DNA of 34,728 bases, taken from positions 1-34,728 of the forward strand of contig CANKNP010000009.1 in NCBI GenBank assembly GCA_947483545.1. Direction: 5' to 3'. The notes below the pieces were generated by a model. The model did no database searches. It saw nothing but the letters and a program-made list of their open reading frames with translations, and was not told the origin of the DNA. Made by a program: the position numbers and the translations under genes. Below, one piece after another: positions 15,559-22,516 of the stretch. The stretch's first letter is position 1. Each line of letters starts with the position of its first letter. This stretch comes from Deltaproteobacteria bacterium. Its GTDB lineage: Bacteria; Myxococcota; UBA796; SXON01.

Positions 15559-16989
15559 GTGAGCTTGCTTCTCCTCCTCGCAGCATGTACCGGCAAGGAC
15601 AAGACGGACGCCGGAACCGATACGGGCGACTCCGCCGCCGATGCGGACACCGACACCGATGCGGACACCGACACGGACACCGACGTCGAGCCCGACTGTG
15701 TAGGAACGGGCTTCTCGTCCACGTTGGTCAACTGGGAGCTGCCCAGCGGCTACGACGAGGGCACGTTCGCGGCGTTCGGCGACTACAGCACGACGGACGC
15801 GATCACCTGGTCCCTGTTCGACGTTGGCGCGGGCGGGCCGGACATCGTGATCTCGAAGAGCGCCACGGACCCGGACGTTGGAAACACCAAGTGGATCCTG
15901 CACAGCAACACCGGGAGCCGCTTCCGCGAGGGCCCGCTCGACTGGATCCTCCCCACGGGCTTCGAGCCCGACACGTTCAGCACCTTCCAGGATGTCAGCA
16001 CCGCCGACAAGGTCGTCTGGCAGCTCCTCGACATCGATGGCGACGAAAAGCTCGACATCGTCGTGGCCGACACCGACTCCGGCTCCGGCGGCATCGGCTC
16101 GACGCGATGGCTCGTGTACGCGAACAACGACGGCGGCTTTGAGTCCACAGCTGTCAACTGGTCGCTCCCGAGCGGCTTCGTGGACGGATCGCTCGACACC
16201 TTCACCGACGACCAGCCCGCAGACGGTGTGGCCTGGGCGCTGTTTGACCTCGACGGCGACGGCGCGGTGGACATCGTCGTCTCGGACACCGACGCGGACG
16301 ACGGCGTCATCGGCACGACCAAGTGGGTGCTGTACCACAACAACGGCGCAGGCTTCGACGCCGGCACCGATTGGCTGCTGCCCGCCGGGTTCGAGCCCGG
16401 CACGTTCACCCAGTTCTACGACACCAGCACCGCCGACAAGGTGGTCTGGGCCCTGATGGACATCTCCGGCGACGGCACGTGGGACATCGTCGTGGCCGAC
16501 ACGGAGACGGGCTCGGGCGGCATGGGCACGACCCGCTGGCTCATGTACGAAAACTCCGGCACGGGGTTCGACGACGCCATCAACTGGGACCTTCCTACCG
16601 GCTTTGTGGACGGCGCGCTCGACACCGTCGTAGACATCGCGACCGACGATGGCGTCGTCTGGAGCCTGACGGACCTGAACGGCGACGGGCCCCCGGACAT
16701 CGTCGTGCACGACGCCGACGTGGATGCGACCACTGGCGACTCCCAGTGGCTCCTCTACCCCGCCTCCAACGGGGGGTTTGCGGCCACGTCCTCGACCTTC
16801 GCGCTGCCCACCGGCCTCGGCCCCTCGCTGTTCCCGAACCTCTACGATGCCGTCCCCGGCGACGCCGTAGATTGGGCCCGCTACAACTTGGAGCAGGACA
16901 ACGTCTGGGATCTGGTGTTCACCCACAACGACGCCGATGCCGAGGTGGGGAAGACCTACTGGCAGGTGAGCAACGCGATCTGTCAGTGA
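15559..16989 (+). CDS. Lipoprotein with six FG-GAP/VCBS-like repeats
   Basis: A 476-residue lipoprotein starting at GTG 15559 (GGAG five bases upstream) with the very short signal VSLLLLLAAC, followed by an acidic linker of alternating Asp/Thr/Ala (residues about 20-50). The body is six similar units of roughly 70 residues, each opening with xxWxLPxGFxxGTF. Most carry a calcium-type loop plus DIVV: DIDGDEKLDIVV, DLDGDGAVDIVV, DISGDGTWDIVV, DLNGDGPPDIVV. This is the pattern of FG-GAP/VCBS beta-propeller blades, so an exported six- or seven-bladed propeller is likely. The ligand or partner is unknown. The divergent pseudokinase gene lies 88 nt upstream. Confidence 0.82.
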   Translation: MSLLLLLAACTGKDKTDAGTDTGDSAADADTDTDADTDTDTDVEPDCVGTGFSSTLVNWELPSGYDEGTFAAFGDYSTTDAITWSLFDVGAGGPDIVISKSATDPDVGNTKWILHSNTGSRFREGPLDWILPTGFEPDTFSTFQDVSTADKVVWQLLDIDGDEKLDIVVADTDSGSGGIGSTRWLVYANNDGGFESTAVNWSLPSGFVDGSLDTFTDDQPADGVAWALFDLDGDGAVDIVVSDTDADDGVIGTTKWVLYHNNGAGFDAGTDWLLPAGFEPGTFTQFYDTSTADKVVWALMDISGDGTWDIVVADTETGSGGMGTTRWLMYENSGTGFDDAINWDLPTGFVDGALDTVVDIATDDGVVWSLTDLNGDGPPDIVVHDADVDATTGDSQWLLYPASNGGFAATSSTFALPTGLGPSLFPNLYDAVPGDAVDWARYNLEQDNVWDLVFTHNDADAEVGKTYWQVSNAICQ

Positions 16990-17013
16990 AGGGGGGGCCG
17001 TCGCGATGAACTT

Positions 17014-17036
17014 GCCACGTTGAAAGAGCGCGTGGC
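17014..17036 (+). terminator. Hairpin followed by short T-run
   Basis: GCCACG (17014-17019) and CGTGGC (17031-17036) form a 6-bp stem with an 11-nt loop, followed downstream by AATTTT. It lies between the convergent FG-GAP lipoprotein and prenyltransferase genes and is a modest intrinsic-terminator candidate. Confidence 0.4.
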
Positions 17037-17067
17037 TCATAGAATTTTCGGAGGCCCTCCGTCCGGC

Positions 17068-17913
17068 TCAACTCCCCCCCCAGACCCCCGCGAAAAATAG
17101 CAACGACACGTAGCCGTTGAGATCGAAAAACGCTTTGTCGATCTTGGACAGATCCCCGGGTCTTACGATCCAGTGCTCGTACCCCAGCACGACTGTGATG
17201 GCGACGAACCCCGCCCAGTAGGGCCAGCCGAGAGGCGTGACCAACGCCAGGGAACCCAGGAGCGCAACGGTGACGACGTGCAGCACCCCGCTCGCGATCA
17301 TCGCCCCGCGCTGGCCGAGGGCGACCGGCACGCTGTGAAGGCCTTCGCGGCGGTCAAAGTCCTCGTCCTGAAGGCTGTAGAGAATGTCGAAGCCGGCGAC
17401 CCAGGTGGCGACGGCCAGGGCGAGCACGACGGCGATGGGGGAGACCCCGCCGGTCAGCGCGATCCAGGTGGCGAGGGGCGCGAGGCCGAGGGCCAAGCCG
17501 AGCCAGAGGTGAACCCACGCGGTGAAACGCTTGGCGTAGCTGTAGCCGCAGGTGATCCCAAGGGCGATCGGGGACAAATAGCCGCAAAGGGGGTTCAGCG
17601 CGAAGGCCAACGCCACGAACAAGGCGGCGGCGAGCGCGGTGATCGCGATGGCCGTACGCAGGCCCAACTGCCCGCTTGGGATCTCTCGAATCGCGGTGCG
17701 GGGGTTCTTGGCGTCGAAGGCGCGGTCCACGATGCGGTTGAAGCCCATGGCGCAGGAGCGGGCTGTCACCATGCAGGCGACGATCAGGGCGACTTGGACC
17801 GCGGAGACCGACACCTCCCGGCTGGCCAACACCGCCGCGGACAGGGCGAACGGCATCGCGAAGATCGAGTGCGAGAACTTGATCATCCGGCCGTAGGTGG
17901 CGATGGCGCTCAT
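17068..17913 (-). CDS. mqnP: UbiA-type prenyltransferase, probable MqnP
   Basis: A 281-residue polytopic UbiA-family prenyltransferase. The first Asp-rich motif is intact: N59-R-x-x-D63-R-x-x-D67 followed by NPRTAIREIPSG. The second is LYSLQDEDFDRREGLHSVP. About eight or nine hydrophobic segments are visible. The order mqnA-mqnC, amidohydrolase, UbiA on one strand suggests that it prenylates 1,4-dihydroxy-6-naphthoate in the futalosine menaquinone pathway (MqnP role), rather than 4-hydroxybenzoate for ubiquinone; that assignment is from context. The start is the ATG at 17913, which overlaps the upstream stop (ATGA); an in-frame ATG at 17931 would sit inside the amidohydrolase gene. Confidence 0.87.
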   Translation of the reverse strand: MSAIATYGRMIKFSHSIFAMPFALSAAVLASREVSVSAVQVALIVACMVTARSCAMGFNRIVDRAFDAKNPRTAIREIPSGQLGLRTAIAITALAAALFVALAFALNPLCGYLSPIALGITCGYSYAKRFTAWVHLWLGLALGLAPLATWIALTGGVSPIAVVLALAVATWVAGFDILYSLQDEDFDRREGLHSVPVALGQRGAMIASGVLHVVTVALLGSLALVTPLGWPYWAGFVAITVVLGYEHWIVRPGDLSKIDKAFFDLNGYVSLLFFAGVWGGS

Positions 17914-18893
17914 GTTCGCACCCTTGGCCAACGTGTACCGTCTACCAGCTCCTCAACGGTGGAGACGTTGGGGAACCAGAGGATCTCACTGGCCTCCAAC
18001 CCGGCGAAGCTGTCGGTCGCGGCGCGCAGCCAGACGTTGGGATCGACGTCCGGAAACGCCCGTCGCAGGGTGACAAGCTCCTCCAACAGGTCCAAGTCCG
18101 GGGAGGACGCCAGCGAGTCTGTCCCGATCCGCAGCGGGATCCCCCGGTCCAACATCCCCCGGACGTCTGGCAGCTTCCCGCCGATCCACAGGTTGGAGCG
18201 CGCGCAGATGCACACCGTCGCGCCCGACGCGGCGATCCGGTCGAGGTCCTGGGGCCCTGTCTCGACGCAGTGGACCAGCAGCGCCTTGGGTGAGAGCGCG
18301 CCAAGGGCCTCCAGGTACGCGATGGGCGAGAGGCCCGGAAACGTGAACCGGCTGAGATCGCGGCCAAAAGCCCGGAGTCGCTCGGGCCAGGGGCCTTCGC
18401 CGAGGAGGAACTGGGCCTCCACCGGGTCCTCGTCCACATGGATGCTCCAGACGCCCGGAAGCGAGGCACAACGCTGGATCCACGCGGGGTGCGTGGAGTA
18501 CACCGCGTGTGGGATCGGGCGCGTGCCCGGCGCCGTGGGGTGGTCCGGAATGTCGATGCCGAGCTTCTCGTGGAAGCAGACGCCGCGGTCCTCGAACAAG
18601 GTGCCTGTAAGGCCCGTATTGCTCACGTCGAGCCATCGGCCGGTCCCGCTCTTTCGCGACGACGCGAACCGCACCGCGGCACCCTCAAGGAACGCTTCGG
18701 GATCTCCGCCGACGTAGGCCTTGCCCGTCCGAAGCATCTGGTCCAGCCAGGGCAAGAAGCCACGTTCGGCCGGGCGCGGGAGCGGCCCGACCTCCAGGTG
18801 GCCGTGAGCGTTCAGAAACGCGGGGATCTCGAGCCCGTGCGGCTGAGCGCTGGGCTCCAGTCCCGCGGGGGTCCAACGGAGCCCGCCGTTCAT
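17910..18893 (-). CDS. Amidohydrolase, candidate aminodeoxyfutalosine deaminase
   Basis: A 327-residue metal-dependent amidohydrolase of the TRZ/ATZ (COG0402-like) group. The full ligand set is visible: His30 and His32 (NAHGHLE), His152 with Glu155 (HVDE), His208 (LLVHCVET) and Asp259 (IGTDS). Related COG0402 enzymes deaminate 6-aminodeoxyfutalosine in menaquinone biosynthesis (MqnX). Its position between mqnA-mqnC and the UbiA gene makes that the leading hypothesis, but other deaminases or chlorohydrolases share the motifs. The protein is shorter than most COG0402 members (about 400 residues), mainly at the C-terminal end. The stop overlaps the prenyltransferase ATG. Upstream lie two 36-bp tandem repeats. 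Confidence 0.8.
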   Translation of the reverse strand: MNGGLRWTPAGLEPSAQPHGLEIPAFLNAHGHLEVGPLPRPAERGFLPWLDQMLRTGKAYVGGDPEAFLEGAAVRFASSRKSGTGRWLDVSNTGLTGTLFEDRGVCFHEKLGIDIPDHPTAPGTRPIPHAVYSTHPAWIQRCASLPGVWSIHVDEDPVEAQFLLGEGPWPERLRAFGRDLSRFTFPGLSPIAYLEALGALSPKALLVHCVETGPQDLDRIAASGATVCICARSNLWIGGKLPDVRGMLDRGIPLRIGTDSLASSPDLDLLEELVTLRRAFPDVDPNVWLRAATDSFAGLEASEILWFPNVSTVEELVDGTRWPRVRT

Positions 18894-18918
18894 GGTTCGG
18901 CCCCGGGCAAAAGTCGGG

Positions 18919-18990
18919 GTGAACGAAAGGGAGGCCCTCCCGATCCGTCATTCCGTGAACGAACGGGAGGCCCTCCCGATCCGTCATTCC
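18919..18990 (+). repeat. Two tandem 36-bp repeats with internal palindrome
   Basis: Units 18919-18954 and 18955-18990 differ at one base. Each starts GTGAACGAA and contains the hairpin core GGGAGGCCCTCCC (in unit 1 after AA, in unit 2 after AC), then GATCCGTCATTCC. They lie in the 165-nt gap between mqnA-mqnC and the amidohydrolase gene. Both strands are open across the units because 36 is a multiple of three, but I see no gene here. Confidence 0.9.
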
Positions 18991-19058
18991 GGGCGCGCCC
19001 GATTCCCACGGGCGTTCCACGGCGGATCAGCGGCCCAGACGATGGTCCCAAGCCCGCC

Positions 19059-20933
19059 CTACTTCGCGGTCGCCATCGGCTGCGCCCCACTCCGCACCTC
19101 CAGGTGGTCGTACCGCATGTTGCGCCGCACCGGGATGAACCCGGCGGTCCGGATGTTGTGCTCGACGTCGTCGATGGTCATGGCCCAGGTGGATCCTGCC
19201 GCGCTGACCACGTTCTCCTCCAACATGACGCTGCCAAAGTCGTTGGCGCCCATCGTGAGGCTCGCCTGTGCGACCCCAGGGCCCTGGGTGACCCAGCTGG
19301 CCTGCACATTGTCGAAGTTGTCGAGCATCAAGCGACTGACCGCGTTGGTACGCAGGTAGGCCGCCGCGGTGTTGTTGCCGGGCTGGATGTAGGTGTTGTC
19401 GGGGACGAACGTCCAGCAGATGAACGCGGTGAACCCCCGATATTCGTCTTGAAGGTCGCGGAGCCGGACCAGGTGCTCCATGCGGTGGGCGCTGGTCTCG
19501 CCGACGCCGAACATCATCGTGGCGCTCGAGCGGAGGCCCTTCTGATGCGCCATCCGCATGACCGCCAGCCACTCGTCGCTCGTACACTTCAAGGGTGCGA
19601 TCTTCTTGCGCACGTCGTCGTTGAGCACCTCGGCACCGCCCCCCGGCATGCTGTCCATGCCCGCCGCGATGAGCCGGTCCATGGTCTGTTCCATCGTCAG
19701 CTTGGAGACCGACATGATGTGGAACACCTCCTCCGGCGAGAGAGCGTGCAGGGCCACCGAGTAGTTTGCCTTGATCCAGTGGAATAGATCCTCGTAGTAG
19801 TCGATGCCCAGCGCGAGGTTCAGGCCGCCCTGCAGCAGGATCTCGATGCCGCCTTTGGACTCGAGCTCGGTGATTTTGTCGTGGAGCTGCTCGCGGGTGA
19901 GCGTGTAGGCCTCGGCGTGGTTCTTCGGGCGGTAGAACGCACAGAACTTGCAGGCCGTGACGCAGATGTTCGTGTAGTTGATGTTCCGCGAGATGATGTA
20001 CGTGACCTCGCGGCCCGGGTGCAGCGCGAGGCGTCGCAAGTGCGCAGCATTCCCCAGGTCTTCCAGCCGGGCTTCGGTCTCGAGCCGCACGCCCTCTTCG
20101 AGCGAGAGGCGGCCACCTTCCGCACCTCGGGCGAGCAAGATGTCGAGGCTGGCGGCGCCGGGTCGGGAGCGATGGGCGGGCGGGCCGAAGAGGCAGACCT
20201 CCTCGCGGGCGAAGAGCCCTGCGCGCTTGCCCAGGGCGGCGAACCGGCGAAGGCCCATGAGCGCGCGATCATCGAGCTCGTAGCGGATCGCCTCGGTCAG
20301 ATAGGCGCGGTCGGCCTCGGGGGCGGTGGCACGTTCGGGGAGGCCACGCCTTCCGGCCTCGCGGATGCCGGTGATGGCTTGCTCGTCGAGCCCAGGACGG
20401 CCCGCCCAGACCGCAAAGACAAAAGGCAGGCCGGTCCAGGTCTTCCAGACGCAACCGAGATCGATCCGCGTGGTCAGCCGCGCGGGGAGGTTGCGGGCAG
20501 CGTCGCCGATCACCACCGCGCCGGTCCGGCCTTGGGCGTGGAAGGCGCCGGTGCCGGCATCCACAGGGTAGACGCGCACATCTGGCCGACCGAGGGGTCC
20601 GCGCAGCAGGATCTGCGCGAGGATCACGCTCGTGCGGCTCTCTCCATCGAGCGCGACGGCATCCCACTCCTCGACGGGGGTCTCGCCCACGAGCAGAACG
20701 CTCTGCACGTCGCCATCGCAGCCGATGCAATAGCCGGGGATCACCCGGTATTCGTCGTCGTTGAACAGCGCGGCCACCGGCACGAGCCCGACGTCCGCCT
20801 CGCCGGTGCGAAGCAGCCGCGCAGCCTCGCTCGGCACGCACGGCAGCAGCTCGTACGCGCCATCGAGGTGGCGGGTGAGCGGCCAGGCGTTGGTGTACCC
20901 GACGCAAGCGACCTTCCATGACGCAGCAGGCAT
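19059..20933 (-). CDS. mqnA-mqnC: Fused MqnA-MqnC (chorismate dehydratase / cyclic dehypoxanthinyl futalosine synthase)
   Basis: A 624-residue fusion of two futalosine-pathway enzymes. Residues about 5-260 are MqnA, a periplasmic-binding-protein-like fold that dehydrates chorismate: ACVGYTNAWPLTRHL, PSEAARLLRTGEADVGLVPVAAL, GAVVIGDAAR and DLGCVWKTWTGLPFVFAVWA. Residues about 268-624 are MqnC, a radical SAM enzyme: YIISRNINYTNICVTACKFC with the 4Fe-4S cysteines C324, C328 and C331, then LLQGGLN, MDSMPGGGAEVLND and TQGPGVAQASLTMGANDFGS. No stop codon interrupts the junction, and the MqnC part has no ATG start of its own. The ATG at 20933 follows GGAGG by 5 nt. MqnE, MqnB and MqnD are not in the window. 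Confidence 0.93.
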   Translation of the reverse strand: MPAASWKVACVGYTNAWPLTRHLDGAYELLPCVPSEAARLLRTGEADVGLVPVAALFNDDEYRVIPGYCIGCDGDVQSVLLVGETPVEEWDAVALDGESRTSVILAQILLRGPLGRPDVRVYPVDAGTGAFHAQGRTGAVVIGDAARNLPARLTTRIDLGCVWKTWTGLPFVFAVWAGRPGLDEQAITGIREAGRRGLPERATAPEADRAYLTEAIRYELDDRALMGLRRFAALGKRAGLFAREEVCLFGPPAHRSRPGAASLDILLARGAEGGRLSLEEGVRLETEARLEDLGNAAHLRRLALHPGREVTYIISRNINYTNICVTACKFCAFYRPKNHAEAYTLTREQLHDKITELESKGGIEILLQGGLNLALGIDYYEDLFHWIKANYSVALHALSPEEVFHIMSVSKLTMEQTMDRLIAAGMDSMPGGGAEVLNDDVRKKIAPLKCTSDEWLAVMRMAHQKGLRSSATMMFGVGETSAHRMEHLVRLRDLQDEYRGFTAFICWTFVPDNTYIQPGNNTAAAYLRTNAVSRLMLDNFDNVQASWVTQGPGVAQASLTMGANDFGSVMLEENVVSAAGSTWAMTIDDVEHNIRTAGFIPVRRNMRYDHLEVRSGAQPMATAK

Positions 20934-21030
20934 CGCGGCCTCCGGTTTTCATTTCTAATTGAACTCGGTGAAGTGCGCCAGGAGGGGGAGCCGGAGAGAA
21001 GGGCGGGGGATCGTATCGTCGGGGCGTTGA

Positions 21031-21085
21031 ACCCCCCTCATCCGGCGGGTGTACCCGCCACGTTCTCCCCAAGGGGGAGAAGGGG
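21031..21085. repeat. Double-hairpin intergenic-type repeat
   Basis: ACCCCCCTCATCCGGCGG begins the element. Hairpin 1 is GGCGGGT-GT-ACCCGCC (21044-21059) and hairpin 2 is TTCTCCCC-AAG-GGGGAGAA (21063-21081). The arrangement CCCCTCATCCG...TTCTCCCC...GGGGAGAAGG resembles widespread REP/RIME-like repeats of proteobacteria. It overlaps the 3' end of the hydroxylase gene, including its stop codon (21038-21040). Confidence 0.75.
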
Positions 21086-21610
21086 AATGCCGGTGGCCTT
21101 CGGAGCCTTGGACCGCAACAACGCCTTCCGGGCCAGCATCTTCTGCTCGTCCGCGGTGCCCACGTACTTGCGGCGCGTGCCCCGGATCCGGTCCACCCAG
21201 GGCCGCGTGACGCACCAGTTGGCGTGCTGGTCGGGGCCCATGTGGTGATCGACATGCCAGGGCAAGTGCTCCCGCGCCCAATCGGGATCGACATGCGCCC
21301 GCTTGTGCTTCCGGTAGTAGTCCACGCTGCAGTAAACCACCGTGCCGGCAAAGAACGGGGCGACGGGCGCCAGCGCCATGAAAGGCAGCGTGATCGCGAC
21401 GAGTCCGTACACCTCGCGACGACGCGGGGAGGTGTGCCACCAGGGCTTGTCGTAGGCTGGATCGCGGCCGTCGTTCTTGAGCACGTTGGCGTGGTGCTCA
21501 TGCAGGTGAAAGTTCCAGAAGCCGTCCGCCTTCGCAGCGTGCAAAACATGCTTGTGAACCCACCATTCGGTGATGTTGGACGCTGCGAGGCCAAGGGCGA
21601 TTCCGATCAT
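21038..21610 (-). CDS. Fatty acid hydroxylase/sterol desaturase-like protein
   Basis: A 190-residue probable membrane di-iron hydroxylase. The His clusters of the superfamily are present in order: HKHVLH (near residue 20), HLHEHH (about 35), then a hydrophobic hairpin (VYGLVAITLPFMALAPVAPFFAGTVVY), then HVDHHMGPDQHANW (about 120-132). Such enzymes hydroxylate or desaturate fatty acids, sterols or carotenoids; the substrate is unknown. GGAG stands 5 nt before the ATG at 21610. The last 16 or so residues (IPLLPLGENVAGTPAG) are encoded by a double-hairpin repeat, so the original C-terminus was probably replaced. It precedes mqnA-mqnC on the same strand by about 100 nt, but a functional link is not established. 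Confidence 0.78.
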   Translation of the reverse strand: MIGIALGLAASNITEWWVHKHVLHAAKADGFWNFHLHEHHANVLKNDGRDPAYDKPWWHTSPRRREVYGLVAITLPFMALAPVAPFFAGTVVYCSVDYYRKHKRAHVDPDWAREHLPWHVDHHMGPDQHANWCVTRPWVDRIRGTRRKYVGTADEQKMLARKALLRSKAPKATGIPLLPLGENVAGTPAG

Positions 21611-21726
21611 GCGGGCTCCGGGTTCGGAAATATGACATGGTCGTCATAAACGCGCAAGGGGGAAGTTGAGACGAACGGGTTTGCCTCGGGCCGTGACCCG
21701 CCCGTGCGCATCGGTCGCCAATTCCT

Positions 21727-21763
21727 CCGTCGCCGATTCTCCCGGCGCGCGAGGGCGCGCGCC
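21727..21763 (+). repeat. Dispersed hairpin repeat, copy 2
   Basis: The same 18-nt leader CCGTCGCCGATTCTCCCG as copy 1 (10027), then a perfect 8-bp stem GGCGCGCG/CGCGCGCC with an AGGG loop. Relative to copy 1 one stem pair is swapped (C-G to G-C) with pairing kept. It lies upstream of the hydroxylase start. Confidence 0.75.
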
Positions 21764-21792
21764 ATGATTATCGGCCAGTGTTGGCCAAGAAC

Positions 21793-21808
21793 GCCCGCAT
21801 CCGCGGGC
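21793..21808 (-). terminator. Hairpin downstream of the DTW gene
   Basis: GCCCGC-ATCC-GCGGGC, a 6-bp perfect stem, lies 55 nt beyond the DTW gene's stop codon. GGCCA-GTGT-TGGCC (21773-21786) lies beside it. There is no T-run. Confidence 0.35.
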
Positions 21809-21862
21809 TTGTGTTCGCGTCCTCTCGGCCGGGTCGGGCGCTACCGCGCCGTTCCCGCCCCC

Positions 21863-22459
21863 TCACCGAACCTTCGCCGGGACCTCAAAACCGCGGAGCT
21901 GCAGGAGGCGTGCCGACATCGTGGCGAACAACCCGCGTAGATGGGCGGCAGGCTCCGGCTCGCCGAGGAATTCCAACGCTGCCGCGACCGCCTCGATGGT
22001 CGCCATCTGCTCGGGGTGCGCGCCCCTCCGCATCCGGAGCGGGGCGAGCATCGGCGCGCGGAGCGTCAGGGTCGGGGTGGTGACCAGCGGCGGAATCCGC
22101 CACCGCATGTTTTTTGCCGCCGCCCAGGTGCTGTCGATCACGACGAGGTCCGTGACCTCTGGGGGGTTTTCCAAGGGGGTCGCGCCAGCCGCCAGCACGT
22201 ACGGCCGGTCGCCGAGTGATTCGGTCAGATCCAGCACATGTTCCGGAACGCCATGGTCTACCACCACGCAGCTTGAGAGCGCCAGGCCGACCAGTCGGCC
22301 GGTGTTCGACGTCTTGTTGATCTCGGACGCATGACGGATCACCACCACCCGAACCCGCGTCGGCAGGTCGAAAATCTCGGTGCAGAAGCACGCGAAAGGC
22401 GGCATCCGGCAGCGTTGGCACCGCCCGGGAAAGTAGGGGTCTCGGGGGGGCGGGAACAC
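21863..22459 (-). CDS. DTW-domain tRNA-uridine aminocarboxypropyltransferase
   Basis: A 198-residue DTW-domain protein (TDD superfamily; TapT/YfiP and Tsr3-related). Characterised members transfer the 3-amino-3-carboxypropyl group from SAM to uridine in tRNA. Cysteines typical of the N-terminal metal site are present at C14, C17, C24 and C26 (CQRCRMPPFACFC). The DTW motif appears as VIDSTWAAAKNM, preceded by a NTGRL segment and followed by LR-rich helices. The start chosen is GTG at 22459, with GAGG 8 nt upstream; the open frame extends further but into the divergent TetR gene. It is divergent from the TetR regulator with a 57-nt shared promoter region. Confidence 0.88.
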   Translation of the reverse strand: MFPPPRDPYFPGRCQRCRMPPFACFCTEIFDLPTRVRVVVIRHASEINKTSNTGRLVGLALSSCVVVDHGVPEHVLDLTESLGDRPYVLAAGATPLENPPEVTDLVVIDSTWAAAKNMRWRIPPLVTTPTLTLRAPMLAPLRMRRGAHPEQMATIEAVAAALEFLGEPEPAAHLRGLFATMSARLLQLRGFEVPAKVR

Positions 22460-22482
22460 GGCGGCATCCTCGACGCCCGCGT

Positions 22483-22497
22483 AACGGTTAGGCCGTT
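22483..22497. promoter_or_regulatory. Inverted repeat, candidate operator (AACGG-N5-CCGTT)
   Basis: AACGG-TTAGG-CCGTT sits in the 57-nt divergent region between the DTW and TetR starts, 20 nt before the TetR ATG. It is the right place for autoregulation by the adjacent TetR, but the arms are short. Confidence 0.35.
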
Positions 22498-22516
22498 GGC
22501 TTACTCGGAAAGCTGG

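Noticed and set aside
15445..17040. 531-codon reverse-strand open frame opposite the FG-GAP lipoprotein
   Set aside because: Repeats on the coding strand create an open antisense frame. There is no recognisable domain.
17173..18717. 514-codon forward open frame
   Set aside because: It is antisense to the UbiA and amidohydrolase genes, which have complete motif sets.
18919..18990. CRISPR-like direct repeats
   Set aside because: The two 36-bp units are adjacent with no spacers and no cas genes are nearby. It is a tandem repeat, not an array.
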